64,000 nt of DNA from Thamnaconus septentrionalis (GCA_009823395.1 CM020510.1:18024273-18088272); one strand, 5' to 3'. Positions 32,201 to 60,738 are shown, counted from the stretch's first letter. Program-made: numbers and translations. The notes: a model not told the origin generated them from the sequence alone.

Positions 32201-35200
32201 CTCTCCTCTTTTTTTGGTCGTTGTTCCTACTGACAAGGAGCACCAGAGTCTTTACAGGTGAGGAAGAGCGGTAAGTTGTTTGCATGTGTAAAATGGACAA
32301 TTTCCTAAGTTCTACTATATCACGTTGCTGTTGGAATATTGAATTTGTGTGGGGTTACACTGTATCTTAACACTGATAGTTGCTTCTATAAAGGCCCTTA
32401 ACTTTGGTCAATGTAGTTGTAGCAGTTTTAATTAGCGCTATATATGCATTTTTCCATCTGTGACCAAGTGTCAAGCTTTTAAAATAATGGCTTGCAAAGT
32501 CAATGTTTAAGATTTCTTTTCATTTCATTTCATTTTTTCGTATGAATATAAAGCTATACAATTTAAATTTGTAAAATTGATGGTGTTGCAGAGAAAAGTT
32601 TCAAGCTAGAGTTGATTTCCCGGTTTATGTACAAGGGTTTTTTTATATTTTGTTTTCTTTCGTTAAGAATATGCATCCTTTAGAGCATCTTTAGCTCGAG
32701 TCAATTACAACGTGAAACCTTTTTGACATTATGAAAAGACAATTTTAGAGTGTGATGTCCATTTTAGGGTGGAGTGACTTCAGCTCCAGATCACTCCGAC
32801 ATTTTCACATGACTACACTTGAGGACAATAACCATAGACTTGAGCTCTGTTAATATTTCATTTTTATGTATATATGTGACCTGTTCAGCTGGCAGTTGTT
32901 CGTAGTCTTTACAAACATCTAATGGCAAAAGCAGCTAAATCTGGTGCCACTGTCAAAGAAATTAATACATGAATAGATGTTTACACTTATTTTTTTGCTG
33001 CACGTCCAGAGCTGTTGAGCTGTAATGAGCAATGTGAACTGGTGTGACTCAGCAGGGTGACTACAGTCTCAAGAAAATGGGGAAACTAGGGCATAAAACC
33101 AGTTTTGAGGAAATCCCAGAAACGCCAATACGTGATCTTCTACGTGGCATGTACACACATTCTGTCAGCCACAACCGTGGCAGTGTCAGTGGTGAGCCAA
33201 TAAAGCCTAGGTGTTAGGTAATAGTTTGGCACCTCAGGCGCTTTTTTGCCTACTCTAACAGACAAGAGAGACAACAGGGGACATTACTCAACCTACTTTC
33301 TTGCACCTCAAATTGATTTAAAAACTAAAATGTGGACACCAGATCCTTTTACTAATACTGCAGCAGTACAACTTTTTTAGTTAGTATAATCAGGAAATTA
33401 TATTTTCATTCTGTCACATATTTACATTATATATTACATTAAGAAAAGAGGTACAAGCGATAAGCTGACGATAATTACAAGTACAAGTTCATGGGAAAGT
33501 TGTTGTTTTACCCCCATTTATGAAACTGGAACTAACTGACTGGGTTGATCACGCAAATGCCCAAAACAAATTGGACAAGAATTTATAACCAGGGTGGAGT
33601 CCCCAGACGCCTTGGAATGGGAACCTGTATTTCCACAAGGCTCTCAGCGAGAAAGAAAGAGAGACGTTGTACTGAAAACATTCATGGGTCAATCACCTCA
33701 AACTGATCCACCAAATAAGCCACAGTGCACAGTCTGCACTACTGAGCCAAACACCAGTATTTCTGAGTGAACTGTGCAATTTAAAAGACACAGTTCAAAC
33801 ACAATCAGCTGCTGTTTCTAATCACAGCTCTTTCTCAGCAACCAGCCCTCTCCGTTTCTCTGACATCTATTTTCCCACAGTTGTTTTTGCTCAGCAGCCC
33901 ATAACACTAACGGAGTCCTCATTTCTGGAGTCATTGACCTTCTGACCGGAGTGGTCAACCAGTGCATGATTGAAGAGGAACTTTAAGCCTACTATTTGCC
34001 AGAGAGATTCACTGGTTTTACTTTTATTAAATATCTTCACCAAAAATCAAGGATTCACTAAAGTCAAAACATTGTTTGGAATTAACGACAAGGGGCCAAA
34101 AAACAAAAGTGTTTTATTGATCTAAAAAGTTCTTCCCGTTTCTTTAGAACATCACAAATGGACCACCATCAACAGTTCTGACCACACTGTGGTTGGTTGA
34201 TCAATTACAATACCACAATGTCCTCCAGTGACCTCTTTCGATTTGACAAATGTTTCCAAAAGCAGCTGAATATTGACATAATGAGGCATATTCCGACTGA
34301 ATGACTTGCTTGATGATTGCTTTAAAAGTCTTGTCAGGAAAAAAAAAAAATGTAATTAAAATAAGCTATAGATTGATTGATTCAAATGAAAAGATAATGG
34401 CGATACTTGTGCTTCCTCTTCCGATAGTAAATCAGTCAATGAGCCTTTTAACCTCAAGTTTGCCGTCAAAGTGACATTTACATGTTATTTTGATGTACGG
34501 CTAAACATAGACATCTCTGTGAGAAAAATCCAATCTTCATCTCGTATTATTCATAATATGATGTCATTCATGAACTCCTGACTGATACCAACTGGCTTCT
34601 CCGTCGGGCAAAACAACATACGGAAAAAAAAGGCCCACACCCGAGCCTCAGGGCACGTTCCTGCACGCACAAGATAACTGCCGTGCCTGCGTTGTGCGTA
34701 CGTGTGTTTGTCTGCGACTTTGGCCGCATCCACGTTGTTGAATAGTTTTCTATCCGTGCAGGTCAGGGTAGAATTTGAGATGCAAAGAAACGCCGGAGCG
34801 CAGAGAAGTAAAACGGAGATGCAAATATGAAGTGAATTTGCACCGAGAAAAAAAAAAAACAGCGTACCTGTAGCAAGCAAGGCCAGGTGGAGTGGGAGGG
34901 GTATGTGGGAGGAGGGGCAAAGTGGGGAGGGCGTACAGGTAAGATGAGACATGAAGTGAGGGAGGGAGGAGGGTTTGAGGACCAGGTACGTTGGAATACT
35001 TTAGTTTTGCTTTGTCAAGCGGGCTTGGTCACTCAAAAGAACAGACGCGGCGCTCCGCGCAAGAACTCTTCACGGCGTGTCTGAGGTTTCCAGGAGAGGA
35101 ACCAAGTCAGAAAGGTCAGATCAGACACCCCTCAACCCGGGTTCAGTCACGCGGCCCGGAGAAAGAGAAAGGGAGTACGAGAGTTGACTGATTTAAACCG

Positions 35201-35300
35201 GGGTTCTCTAGCTTTAGCCGGTCAAGTGAGGAGGTGGGGGGGTCAGGGGACGTGGGAGACACACAGCGGACAGCGACTCACGAGGAGGTCCCACCGACAG
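29250..35300. other. Intergenic stretch with no supported gene
   Basis: About 6 kb between two divergent genes, mainly AT-rich single-copy DNA. The only structure that I can support is an inverted repeat at 30661-30756. A minus-strand frame at 31496-31813 has hydrophobic segments but no splice support or known match. The GC content rises from about 34870 towards the tmprss4-like first exon. Confidence 0.5.
30661..30756. repeat. 18-bp perfect inverted repeat with 60-bp spacer
   Basis: GTGGAGGTGCGGAGAGTG (30661-30678) is the exact reverse complement of 30739-30756. The spacer contains a related GGAAGTGCGGAGA and an AATAAA. It could be the end of a degraded mobile element. Confidence 0.9.
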
Positions 35301-35356
35301 GGAGGCAGACAAGACAGGGAGCAGTTTCAACACGTTCCCTGTGTCGGACGAGGTGC
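34870..35356 (+). promoter_or_regulatory. GC-rich candidate promoter and 5' leader of the tmprss4-like gene
   Basis: A purine- and GC-rich block (GGGAGGAGGGG runs and CGCGGCGCTCCGCGC near 35046-35060) directly precedes the first coding exon at 35357. No TATA box is apparent. The start site is not fixed. Confidence 0.4.
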
Positions 35357-44313
<8,957 letters not shown>

Positions 44314-45471
44314 GTTCTGCAGCATCATGAGAAGCCTTAAGGGAGCAGGTCCATGTTGAACCCAGTGTGAAGCTAAAAGACGACTTTAATTTTTCACAAG
44401 GACTTCAGAAGGGGGGTGAACACAAGAGAAAACGGGGCCGCTGGACATCGATCCTAGCAGCAATAAGGATGGGCATTTTAATGTAGCCATATGCATATGA
44501 AACACTGCACACACGTTTATTGTCCATGTAAGGCCCAGTGTGTGTCATTCTAAATTCTTACTCAGGGTAACGTAAATTTATGTATTGTGCCTCTGGTCAG
44601 TCCCAGTTACTTGTTTTTTTATTATTATTAGAATTTCAAGGATCAAGCCTTTTTAAAACATTTTTTAAAGATTTTTAGAGTGAAAATGAAGAGAGCAGAA
44701 CATTACGGATGAAGCTGCTTCATCCCTTTCGGTATGGTATTATATACCTTGCAGTTCACCTTCCAAACACTAAAAGAAGGATGCAGGCTGTAGAGCTGAG
44801 TGTGAAGTCTCAGGTTAAATCTCAACACTCCACAAGAGAAACTTTAAATCCAGACGCTTCAAACATTTCTGGTGCTGATTCAGTGCAATTAGCAGTTGTA
44901 ACATTTCATTGGACACACTGTGTATTTTCTATTAGACCAATTTGAGCACTTTATGTGGAAGGTGAAAAGGACTTGAAAAAAATGCACTCAAAGCTTCGAC
45001 TCTTTGATCACACTGCTGTTCTGTGTTCAATGGGTCTTTCAAATTGCAATCGTATTTCCAGGGTTTCTACAGACAAGCTGACGACATGGCCTCAATATTC
45101 ACAGCTGCTATGAAGCCTAAGCTTCATTTGTCAACCAGGGTGCATAAAGTATTTCGTTTTGTGCACTGAGGTGAAAGTCTTATTCTCTTTCTATTCTTTT
45201 TAAAATCATCCTTCCACTTTTAGCAAAAGAAAATTGCTAGTAAAGCATCCATTCATTCACATCACTTTCCTAACTTTTACAGATCATTCATAAATTTGGT
45301 ATTTAAAAAAAAAAAATCAATTATAGTTTACACGACATACGATCATTTGACGTGAATAGCTATTGTTTTAAAGGTTGGTACTTGGAGAAAAGCAAAGGCC
45401 ACAGTGGCCTGTATGATTTAACTGTAAATACTGCTTTGTTATATTAACGTATGTAAATATGGTGTAAATGT

Positions 45472-45477
45472 AATAAA
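45472..45477 (+). terminator. Polyadenylation signal, tmprss4-like gene
   Basis: AATAAA follows a long 3' untranslated region of about 1.15 kb with no other supported gene, and a T-rich region follows. The next gene is on the opposite strand and convergent. Confidence 0.55.
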
Positions 45478-45929
45478 GTCTCTCTTCTCTAACATTGCCG
45501 ACTGACTTCAAAGTAGTGTCCAACTATTGTGAAAGCACTTTCATGTAACACGCTATATATATTTAATCATGGACAAAATTAAGCAGAACATTTTTATTTT
45601 AAATTGAATTAATTTTTTTTTCTTTCAGTGGTACATCTTTATTTAGACTGGGTGCCAATAGATGGACAGCGTTTAATACGCACATGTTGCTTGGAAACTT
45701 ATAAATAACAGCATACTTCACCTTTCTTTGCGTGTGCTCCTACCTGTGACTCGTACTGCCATGGCTTCTAGGAGTGCCATCAGACATGTCATCAAACCAA
45801 CAAAAAAAAGCAGCTTCCTCCAGGCAACACAATTACATCTTATGTGTAGTTTCCTGTTTTGAGCGTTTTGACTTCGCTAGGAGCAGTAATCAGTAATTGG
45901 TATTCCAAGTAATTTGACCAACATTGGTC

Positions 45930-46285
45930 ACAGGTAGCGGCACAAGCAGGGACAGATTCGCCAAAGAAGCGGCATAAACAGCGGCACAAGCGGTGAAACC
46001 TCCGCCAAACAGCATGAAGTGTGGCATTCTCAATGGCACCTCTGGCGAACAGTGGCATCTGCCACTATGTTTCACACAAACAGCGGCATCTGCCCTGACA
46101 CGAGTCGTGACATCTCAGGTGGCACGCCTAGAAGCCACGGCAGATATCACGGGTAGTAACACACGCAGTGGCACCTACGGCAACAGTGGCATAAGCAGTG
46201 GCAACTCCGGCAAACAGTGGCATGTGCCGCAACTGCTAGTGGCACCTAGCTGCCAGAGAATCTGCAGCTAGGTGCCACTGCCACA
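45930..46285. repeat. Degenerate minisatellite (GCGGCA/AGTGGCA units) ending in a hairpin
   Basis: About 25 imperfect copies of a roughly 12-22-bp motif built on [AC]AGTGGCA or CAGCGGCA with ACCTCCGGCAA-like spacers. Its right end is a perfect 16-bp inverted repeat, 46238-46253 against 46264-46279, with a 10-nt loop. It lies between the convergent tmprss4-like and mre11 genes. Confidence 0.75.
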
Positions 46286-46761
46286 AATTGAGCATGCCGT
46301 CTCAAAAAATTGGAGCTGATTATTTTCCCCATATTTCACACAGTGAAATCATCCCTTGGGGCAGACTGGACTCTTTGGCTTTGACATCGCTGAGATAGAG
46401 AGACATGCAGCCCATATGTTTAAAAACAAAGACAGGATATCATTGGCTGAAAACTGAATCATTTATTTTCTGAACATCAGATAACTACAAACCCTGCAAA
46501 TGCAAACTATTACATAGTGAGGGAGGGGCTGCATTCAGTTGGTAGCTGATTGGATTCCAGATTACCAACATCAGCCACGTGGCCTTTAGCCTCTGATCAA
46601 AAACAGACCATTTGTGGAGTTTCCACAATGCGGCACTTACGAGAGAAAACTGCCTAAATGCACTTTGGGGTCCACAATGACATCATTGCAGCATTTCAGA
46701 TAACACACGGGATTTACAGGTGACTTGGTTTAAACGAGCGTCTAATCATAAGCAATGGTGA

Positions 46762-52867
<6,106 letters not shown>

Positions 52868-53546
52868 GGTGGTACAAAGAAGAGGGAGCTCAGAGTGTCA
52901 GATGGTACCTGTAGAAAGTCACTGAATGGTCAGTGAAACATCCAATACTGAAGACCTCCTGGTATGCTTGACACAGGAAGAAAAGAAATTTCAATAAACT
53001 TGTTAATAAAATGCCAATGGAGGTTGAAAAGCTCACATACCGCTGTTAACAATACCACGGTACAACGGAAGTTGAATAAGTAATAACGAGCCCATAACGG
53101 ATTAGCTAGCTAACAACATGCCGTGTGACAAATACAGCGACTTGAGAGTGAACGCCCGCTTTCGGTTTTTAATCGAGCCATTATACAGCCTTCATTTTAC
53201 GAATCGATTGGGTCTAGTTTCAAACTTTTGCAGCAACTACTCACAGTGAGTGACAGCTGATTGTTGTTGTGTATGCTTCTTAAAGACACGTGAAGCCCTG
53301 GGTTGAGTAAAAACCACCTCCTTTTGCTGCGACAACTTGCTAGAAATCCCGGCAAGTCTTGCAAACCTTGGCCACGCCCCCCACCGATGGCTTTGGGTTA
53401 TCGTAGTTCTTATCCGCCAGGACATTGGCATTAGTTCCATTGGGCTCGCGGGCGAACGAAGACTACATTTCCGGAAAGCAAGTGTTTTGCGTTTGTTTTA
53501 TTTAACGAGGCACGCCGATTTTGGCGGTGTCTGACACATCTCAGAC
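52868..53546. promoter_or_regulatory. Shared divergent promoter region of mre11 and cep57
   Basis: The mre11 and cep57 start codons are 679 bp apart and point away from each other. On the minus strand the mre11 start lies in an exon that begins after an acceptor at about 52909 (TTTCTACAG|GTACC), so at least one untranslated mre11 exon lies to the right, inside this gap. No TATA box is apparent. One control region probably serves both genes. Confidence 0.6.
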
Positions 53547-56303
53547 ATGTACGCCTATTTCCCCCGTCGGCTCCAGCTTGTGAGCATATCGTTCACACCC
53601 TTAGAAACGCTTTTGCAGCTGACAGTAGTGTTTTCTTCCCTCCATCCCATGTTAGTTGCAGTTTTTAGATCGACGGTTTGTTAGCTTTTCACGAAATGCA
53701 AATAAAAAGAAGGTATGTTGAATAGCATCCGCATAGTAGTAATATAGTTTTGCATTTGGCTCCTCGGTTCTGCACGAAGACTGGACTGACTTGATGCCGA
53801 TGGGGACTCGGATAAAAACATGCAGAGTTGGTGCAACGCGAGACAAGGTAAATTATAGTTTATTCAAAATATAAACCCTGTTTTATCGTCTCCAAGTGTG
53901 CAGTTGGCCATGAAGGACGGCTACCTAGCAGCAGTTGCTACAACTGAGACCAGTATTGTGCCAACTTCTGATGCCTTTCCCGAGAAATGAATGCACTTCG
54001 TTGTGCACCACCAAAGCGGAAGCGATAAAAAAAAAAAAATAGCAGCTTAAAATTATACAAGGTTTCTTCTTTAGTCTTCGACTAATTGTATTTTGTATTG
54101 GAATGTGTAACGGCGAAGTGATGCGTTCAAATGCTAAAGTTGAACCGCTGTCAAGCTGCCATCTCCTGGGATTACGGGTCATGACTGACCTGATATATAA
54201 AATATTAACAGTTGAGCTAAGGCGTCACAAAAACAAACACTGACGAAGCCATTCGGTTTGAAGATAACCTTGGAATAAAAAAAATAAAGTTTTCCAAACA
54301 GTGTTCACCTATATTTCAGTTTGCACAACCCCACTTTATTATTTAACTACATGTGCAAAAATGATGATGTTCAACCACAACAGCGTGCAATGTCAGCGCA
54401 ATGTCAGGTTTGAGCCCCTTTTTTTTTTTGGTGAAAGGTCAGGACGTAAAAGCATTATTTGTCAGAAATAATAAGTCTGTAACAACAGTCTTTCAGAAAT
54501 GTTGAATTGCCTTTATCTTTAAAACAAGCGACACGGCTCTTAACCCATTGTTATCTTGTTCTTCCATCAGATTTAAAAGCAGCCGCCACCTCAGTTTTTC
54601 TTCCTCAGTGTTTACATGGTTCTCTCCTCAGCTTTCCCCCTTTCGAACCTCTTCACTTGAACTCCTCTTTCCTACTGACGCTCCCTCAATCCAAGTCATT
54701 TGTCTGAACCTGCCAGTTCCTTTAATCTCAGAAAACTCTTTGACTTTAAACTCGGGAAAATAAGGCGAGCGTCTTGATAATAAATTTCCCATGTGGCATC
54801 AAGCCTGTCGCTATTGTTATTACTAGGCGTTGTAATCTGTGTGCCATTTTTTTGGGGGGGCGGTGAGCATGCAGAACTCGGAGTAGCACCTCCTGATGTC
54901 ACAAACTAAGAATGTATACTGGTGACTCTCTTTATTTTGCTACTGACTTGAACCGCTCCTACAAATGTCCGTGAATAAATTAGCCCTGCTTGATTTCTCT
55001 TACGCTGTATATGTTTTTAATGCCAGATGCCTTTTAACTTTCCCAATTCATCCGTGCTTGGTGTGCCATGTGTCTCTCCAGGCCCTTTCCCAACCACCGG
55101 CAGCACGATCCAGCGGCGTAGTATCTGGCAGCCCGTCTCTCTCGTCATACCAGGAGTATCCCGCTCACCATCCCTTCGTCAACACGCCGCAAACGCGCGC
55201 GCGTCTGTCCCAGCCTCCCGCGTCGCCGAGCAAGGCTCTGCCAGAGACTAACAGCGCAGGTGACTTTCAATCCAGGGCTCCCGTGCTCGTTGTGCATGCA
55301 AGGCAGTTTCCGTTTGGGCATTGTGGTGGTGCGTCGCACCATGGCGACGGCGTGTGCAACATGATGCCACGCTACTAGAGTGTCACGGCTGCGGCGATGT
55401 CACTGTCCACCGTCCACCGTCCATCCAACCCCGAGCATCCCGCCTCAACTCTTGCTCTTTGTTTTTGAGCAGAATGTGAAATAGCTCCATTGATCCACGT
55501 GTGCCACATTTACTTCCAGCAATCCTCTCCGCGCTGAAGAGCCTCCAGGAGAAAATCCGAAGGTTGGAGTTGGACAAGGAACGCGCGGAGCTCAGCCTGC
55601 ATAATATGGAGAGGGATGAGTCGCGGGCGCCCCCGTTCCGAGACGGAGGCGCCCACAGACCCTCCGACATTCCCACCGAGAGGGAGAGGAGCAACCAGGC
55701 CGGCTGCAATCCCGGTGGGTGCACAAATAAATTGGATTGGATTGGTTCGAGAGTCACGCTCAACATCGGCTTAGCGGACGTAAACTGTTTGTTTCATGTG
55801 TAAAATAAACTAACTGTCGCAAATACCAATTCAGCTGTTTTTCTCACTAGAAAAATAAATGGCTTTTCAAGCAACGGTTCCATTTTAATAGTTCACGGGG
55901 AAAAAAGTGACAGTATAATGAAATTGTACGTATATTTCAATACCGAGATGACTTGGATATTGTCCAGTGCAGGGCGTTATTTGTTTTTCCTTCTACAGTT
56001 CTGTTGTTGTCTCATACACAGCACTGATCAGCAACCTGGCTGCTGCGGAGGCCCGCTGCATGAAGCTGGAGCAACAACTGCAACACATGAGGAAGATGCT
56101 GTTAAGCGTCAAAGCGGACAGACACACCATGCTCAAAGAGCAGGTTCGTCCTCTCGCTTGTTTCTGTCATGGGCTCGCCATCACAAAGTGGCAGATTGTT
56201 AACCAGAGACGCGGCCGTTGCATAAAAAATATTGACTCCAGCAGTGCACTGTCCCAAATGCAACAACTGTGCATAGTGTGTTGCAGTCAAATCCTCATAC
56301 CAG

Positions 56304-56340
<37 letters not shown>

Positions 56341-58592
56341 TAACTGTCGTTTTTTTCAGGCTACAATTGAGGGTTCCAAGCCCGGTGTGGAAAAGACCAA
56401 AGTGGTGGCTCAGCACGCTCAGATGGAGAAGCTGAACAGGCTGGAGAGGGAGTATCTTGTGCTGACACACACGCAAAGTAAGGCTGAGGTACGCACGACC
56501 ATGGACCCCCCCCAATTCCTTCACTGACCTTGCTGTTGAAGCCTGACTAGCAGTGTTTCCTTTTATTTGCATACGTCAGTCTACACTGATTAGTAGGTTT
56601 ACCAGGGAAGTCCGATATTATCGGCCGATAAAGGCATTAAAAATTAATATCCGATAATAGCCGGGAAAAAATATTATAAAAATATGACCTTTTTTTTTTG
56701 AATTTCTCCCGAATTTAGTAGTCATGCCAAAGAATGAATTCCTCGAATTTCCTGGTATTACTAAATAGTCAATAACAGTACAAACCACATCAACAAAGTA
56801 GCTCGTTTGTAACTGACGACATCATGCGGGACATCCAGTGGGACATCACAATACAAATTAGCCAAAATGTATTAATTCCTATATCTATAAATATCGGTTG
56901 ATATCAGGTTGATATCTGTATCGGAAATTAGGAGTTGGACAATATCGGGATATCGGTAAAAAACGTCAATATCGGACATCACTGAAGTTTACAAATAAAG
57001 ACATGTTTAAGAGTTTGACACATTACATCAGGTTTAAGCATTCTACTGTGTGTTAGAAATTATTTTTTGGGGGGGTAACAGTCTTAACTCAAGCTTAATT
57101 ACTAACTATCTTAAGCGGGTCACTGTCTTAAACATACCTACCTTATAACTACCTCATACCTGAATGTGTCAGGTGAAGATCCAGGACCTGGAGATGAAAC
57201 TGCAGGAGGAGGAGCATCAGAGGAAACTGCTTCAGGATAAAGCCGACCAGGTGAGTGTCTCGTCGTCCCTGCTGATGTTTAGCATCACTGACGTCATAGT
57301 GAACGGCTGATGAAACTTTTACGCACGCTTTTGTCCGTGGTCAGCTGCAGTCGGGCATGGAGGCCAACAGGATGCTGCTGGAGTCCGTCTCACCTTCTCG
57401 GACAGACAGGCGGCTGGTGGAGGAGAAGTCCCCTCCAAAGGTGAGTGAGGCTCGTCCCTGAGGACTGTAGAAGAAGAAGAAGAAGAAGAAGAAGAAGAAG
57501 AAGAAGATACATAATACTCACAGCAGTGTTTGTGTTTGCTTTCCCTTAAAATGCAATAAGAATGTGAACTTCCTTCTCACGCAGATGTAAATGAATGTGC
57601 TTGGTAACTACGCATTAGTGCTAAAAAAAAATATGCAGAAGTCTATTTTTTGTTTCTGTACAAAAACACAGTTTCACATCAACTAAATTTATGAAATTTA
57701 TGTTCAATTTTTTTTCCAATTATTTCTGTCAGGGTCACAAACCCTTCCAGAAATCCTCCACGCAGGCTTCGTCCCAGCCTCAGTCCCACTACAGGCTGAC
57801 CATGAGAGATGTGCCCTTCGTTGCGGGCAAGGTAATCATGGTGACACGCGAGCAGCTTTCTGGCCTCGCGCCGGGCCTACGACGTGCTTCTCTCTCCCTG
57901 ACTCGCAGTCGGTGAGCACCAGCCACTCGGTCCGAGCGAACATCCAGTCGGTCCTGTCCCTGCTGAAGCAGTACCGGCCGAACATGTACGACTCAAGCGA
58001 CCCCGAGCCGGGCGGCCTGGGCCGTTCGGACGCCTCCACTTCGCCCGTCATCGGGGAGGACCTGTCGGAGCTGCTGCAGGCGCTAACGGATGAGCTGCGA
58101 CTCATGACCCTGTGAGTGGAGCCGCGAGGTCGGGCGTCTCCGCTTTTGCGTCTCCCGTCCTGAGTTCAGTTTTCGTTGGCAGGGAGCAGGACGAGCTGGC
58201 GAGGCAGCTGGAGGACAGCGTGTCGGACCAGGAGAGAAAAGAGCTGCACAGGGAGCAGGAGAGGCTGCTGCTGAAGATGGAGAGGAAGGGAGAGCAGATC
58301 CACAAACTGCACAAACACAGGAAACAGGTAGAAGCTCCCTCTCAGCACGTCTCACTCACAGTCACACAATACTGGATTCTGAGATTTGTGTTTCTTTTTT
58401 TTTTTTGTTTGTGTTTGTGTCCCCCAGTTGAGCAAGTTAAAAAAGGAGGCTGATAAAAAACACGGGACTGAAACGTCGCCCGCAGCGGCCACCAGAGGGC
58501 CCTCTCCCACAGTTAAACCTGGAGAGATCAGCAGGAGGAACCGGAGGCTGCTGAGGGACATGAAGGCTTTGCAGACCTCGTTACAGTCGTAA
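53547..58592 (+). CDS. cep57: CEP57 centrosomal coiled-coil protein
   Basis: A pericentriolar protein that binds microtubules and forms the CEP57-CEP63-CEP152 assembly (family knowledge). Exons: 53547-53579, 55082-55259, 55520-55714, 56022-56143, 56360-56488, 57173-57250, 57345-57440, 57733-57831, 57909-58111, 58183-58327, 58428-58592, all in phase, 480 residues (human CEP57 has 500). Recognisable parts: PSKALPETNSAAILSALKSL with QEKIRRLELDKERAELS (N-terminal coiled coil, centrosome targeting), NLAAAEARCMKLEQQLQHMR, LNRLEREYLVLT, the block SHYRLTMRDVPFVAGKSVST, a C-terminal coiled coil (EQDELARQLEDSV...HKLHKHRKQ), and the end RRNRRLLRDMKALQTSLQS. The linkage with mre11 favours cep57 over the paralogue cep57l1. 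The first exon (MYAYFPRRLQL) was chosen because its GTGAGC donor gives phase 0, matching exon 2. It is the weakest part, and that intron is about 1.5 kb. Confidence 0.9.
56603..56984. mobile_element. Small non-autonomous hAT-like DNA transposon
   Basis: The left end CAGGGAAGTCCGATATTATCGG and the right end, read in reverse, CAGTGATGTCCGATATTGACG are inverted. The flanks AGGTTTAC (56595-56602) and AAGTTTAC (56985-56992) are an 8-bp duplication with one mismatch. The interior is full of further GATATCGG/CCGATA motifs in both orientations. It is 382 bp, non-coding, in a cep57 intron. Confidence 0.8.
57471..57507. repeat. (GAA)n microsatellite
   Basis: About twelve GAA units in the cep57 intron after exon 57345-57440. 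Confidence 0.95.
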
Positions 58593-59230
58593 AAGCCGCG
58601 TGATTCTAATAACTGAAGCTCGACAGCCGTGACTGACGATCCGCAATAACAATTTTGGACCCAAAACAAGCATCATTTGAAGAAGATATATATTTTTTTC
58701 CAAGTCAGAAAGTAGAGACTTTGTCCATAAAGGGGAACACCATAAAGTGTTTAAAAACAACCGTCTGGCTTCACCTTGTATCCATGTAGCAGCTGGATTG
58801 ATGATCTTCATGTCATGTTGAAGAAAAAAAGCCTATTGAAATTATTCCAAGCCAACGCTCTGAGGCTCAGTTTACAATTTAACCACTAGATGTCACTACA
58901 ATCTCTCTTTTTTGAGCCAGGAAGTCCCAGTCTACCCTCACCCAGATACCATTGACTGCTGCTTGGACTCGTTTTATATATAGTTATCAATACTTATCTG
59001 TTACCAGCAGAGGGCAAAAAAACAATCAGAGCTTTTTTTTTTTTGAAATGGGCTTGAAGTTTGACTCTCAGAGGAGGAAAGAAGTATCTTGGTTGAAAAT
59101 TTTTCCAGGGCTGTTTCATAGATTGTTTGATTTGTATTTTTTTCTATATATATTTGAGAGGTTATTAGCTGACTGACTCAGTGTTTCAGCAACAATGAAT
59201 AATGATTTTTGACTTGAAGTGTTTCTTGTA

Positions 59231-59236
59231 AATAAA
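59231..59236 (+). terminator. Polyadenylation signal, cep57
   Basis: AATAAA lies about 640 bases past the cep57 stop codon and is followed by a T-rich region. The 3' untranslated region is about 58593-59260. From there to about 60020 I see only AT-rich intergenic DNA. Confidence 0.65.
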
Positions 59237-60027
59237 AGTATTTATGTTTTCATACGACTTTTGAATTTTTTTGTTTTGTTATTACCATTTGAAGTCATCA
59301 GCTCTTTTCAAATAGTGTCATTTTATTTGTTTTAAATACATGTGCAATTTAAACTAAGATCACATTTATTACAATCTAAGTCCTTTTTTGGTTGTTTTTG
59401 ATATTACAGAACCATGTATCAACTGAAGTAGGGGTTTATTGTAGCAATGTTTGTTTTAGTGATTATATACGTAGATCATTCTGAATGTTCTACGCTGGGC
59501 CTTTAAAGCATATTGTACCTCTACCAAATTGAAAAACGATTCTCTCAGAATATCTACATCATTATTGATAAACAGTAACAATGTACTTTTTCAGTTCATT
59601 GTCTCGACAAAAATTTGTAGAGAAAATATCTCCCTGAAGAAAGGGAGCCCACTTTAAGATTTTGCCACAAACATATTGGAACTATAGCTTACACAGGTCC
59701 TGCTGCGTTGGAGGAAATCATGAAGTCCATTAATACAATTAAAAGCCGTACAGGAGCGACCTTTGCTTGTTCTCTCTCCTGCTGTCCTCGCATAGGTTTG
59801 ATCACCAACTCCTTTGGTCCTTGGTTCTTAAGAAAAAAAAATGCAGTAAATGCAATTTGTTGGACTTTTGGGAGCTCAACTGTTTTTTGAAGAAAACAAA
59901 CATTTTTTGCAGGCGATGGCCTGTTTTTTCTGTTGTTTTTGCATGATTTAAACCTAATTGTCTTAGTTTTATTGTCGCTTTGGTTTTTGCCATGCTGTAA
60001 AACACTCAAACTGCCATACATGTTACC

Positions 60028-60033
60028 TTTATT
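60028..60033 (-). terminator. Candidate polyadenylation signal, ccdc195-like gene
   Basis: TTTATT on the plus strand reads AATAAA on the minus strand, about 700 bases past the minus-strand stop codon at 60739. Other AT-rich candidates exist nearby, so this is tentative. Confidence 0.35.
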
Positions 60034-60738
60034 GCACTTATGATGCATATATTTTTTAAAATACACAGAAGACAAGCGAACCTTACCTGTAAAAATGTAC
60101 TTATTAAAAAAATATTACATTTCTAATTAATATCTACCTTTCGACTTCATTACAATCTTGTCATTTTTATGTTTGCGCCCAATGCCAATACAAATATATA
60201 CACACACCCGAGCACTTTTAAACATACAGTCTCATACAGAGTGAAAAAAAAAAATACTATTTTTGAAAGAACTTAAACTTGAACGCGAATGTCAAACCTC
60301 CCACGTGAGCCCTTGACAACACCATTTACATCTGGAGAAAACAAAAAAACAAAACAAAACACTGATGAATAAATGATGAGGCGCTGCCGGCCACGAGGCC
60401 CGAGTCAGCGAACGCAACTCCCCACAAAAGAGCTGTCTGTCGCCCGCAGAAGGTTTGTGCCGCTGCAGGAGCGACGCTGCCAGGTTCAGGGGTTGAGACA
60501 CCCGATCCCCGCTTAAAGGGGGTCTCGTGTCTCAGCACTGAAAACCATACCTGTAACCAGAGTGTCTGTTTGTGTGCTCAGGTGTGATCAAATCGGTCCG
60601 ACGGCTCGCTCGGTAAAGAGGCCAACCTACGCTGACCTAAATGAAGCCGGTATCCAGTTCTGAGATCCCAGAGACTCTCCCCTCCCCACCGCGTGTCCAG
60701 ATGAGCAGATACAGAGCAGAACAACTTGTGTCTTTCTC

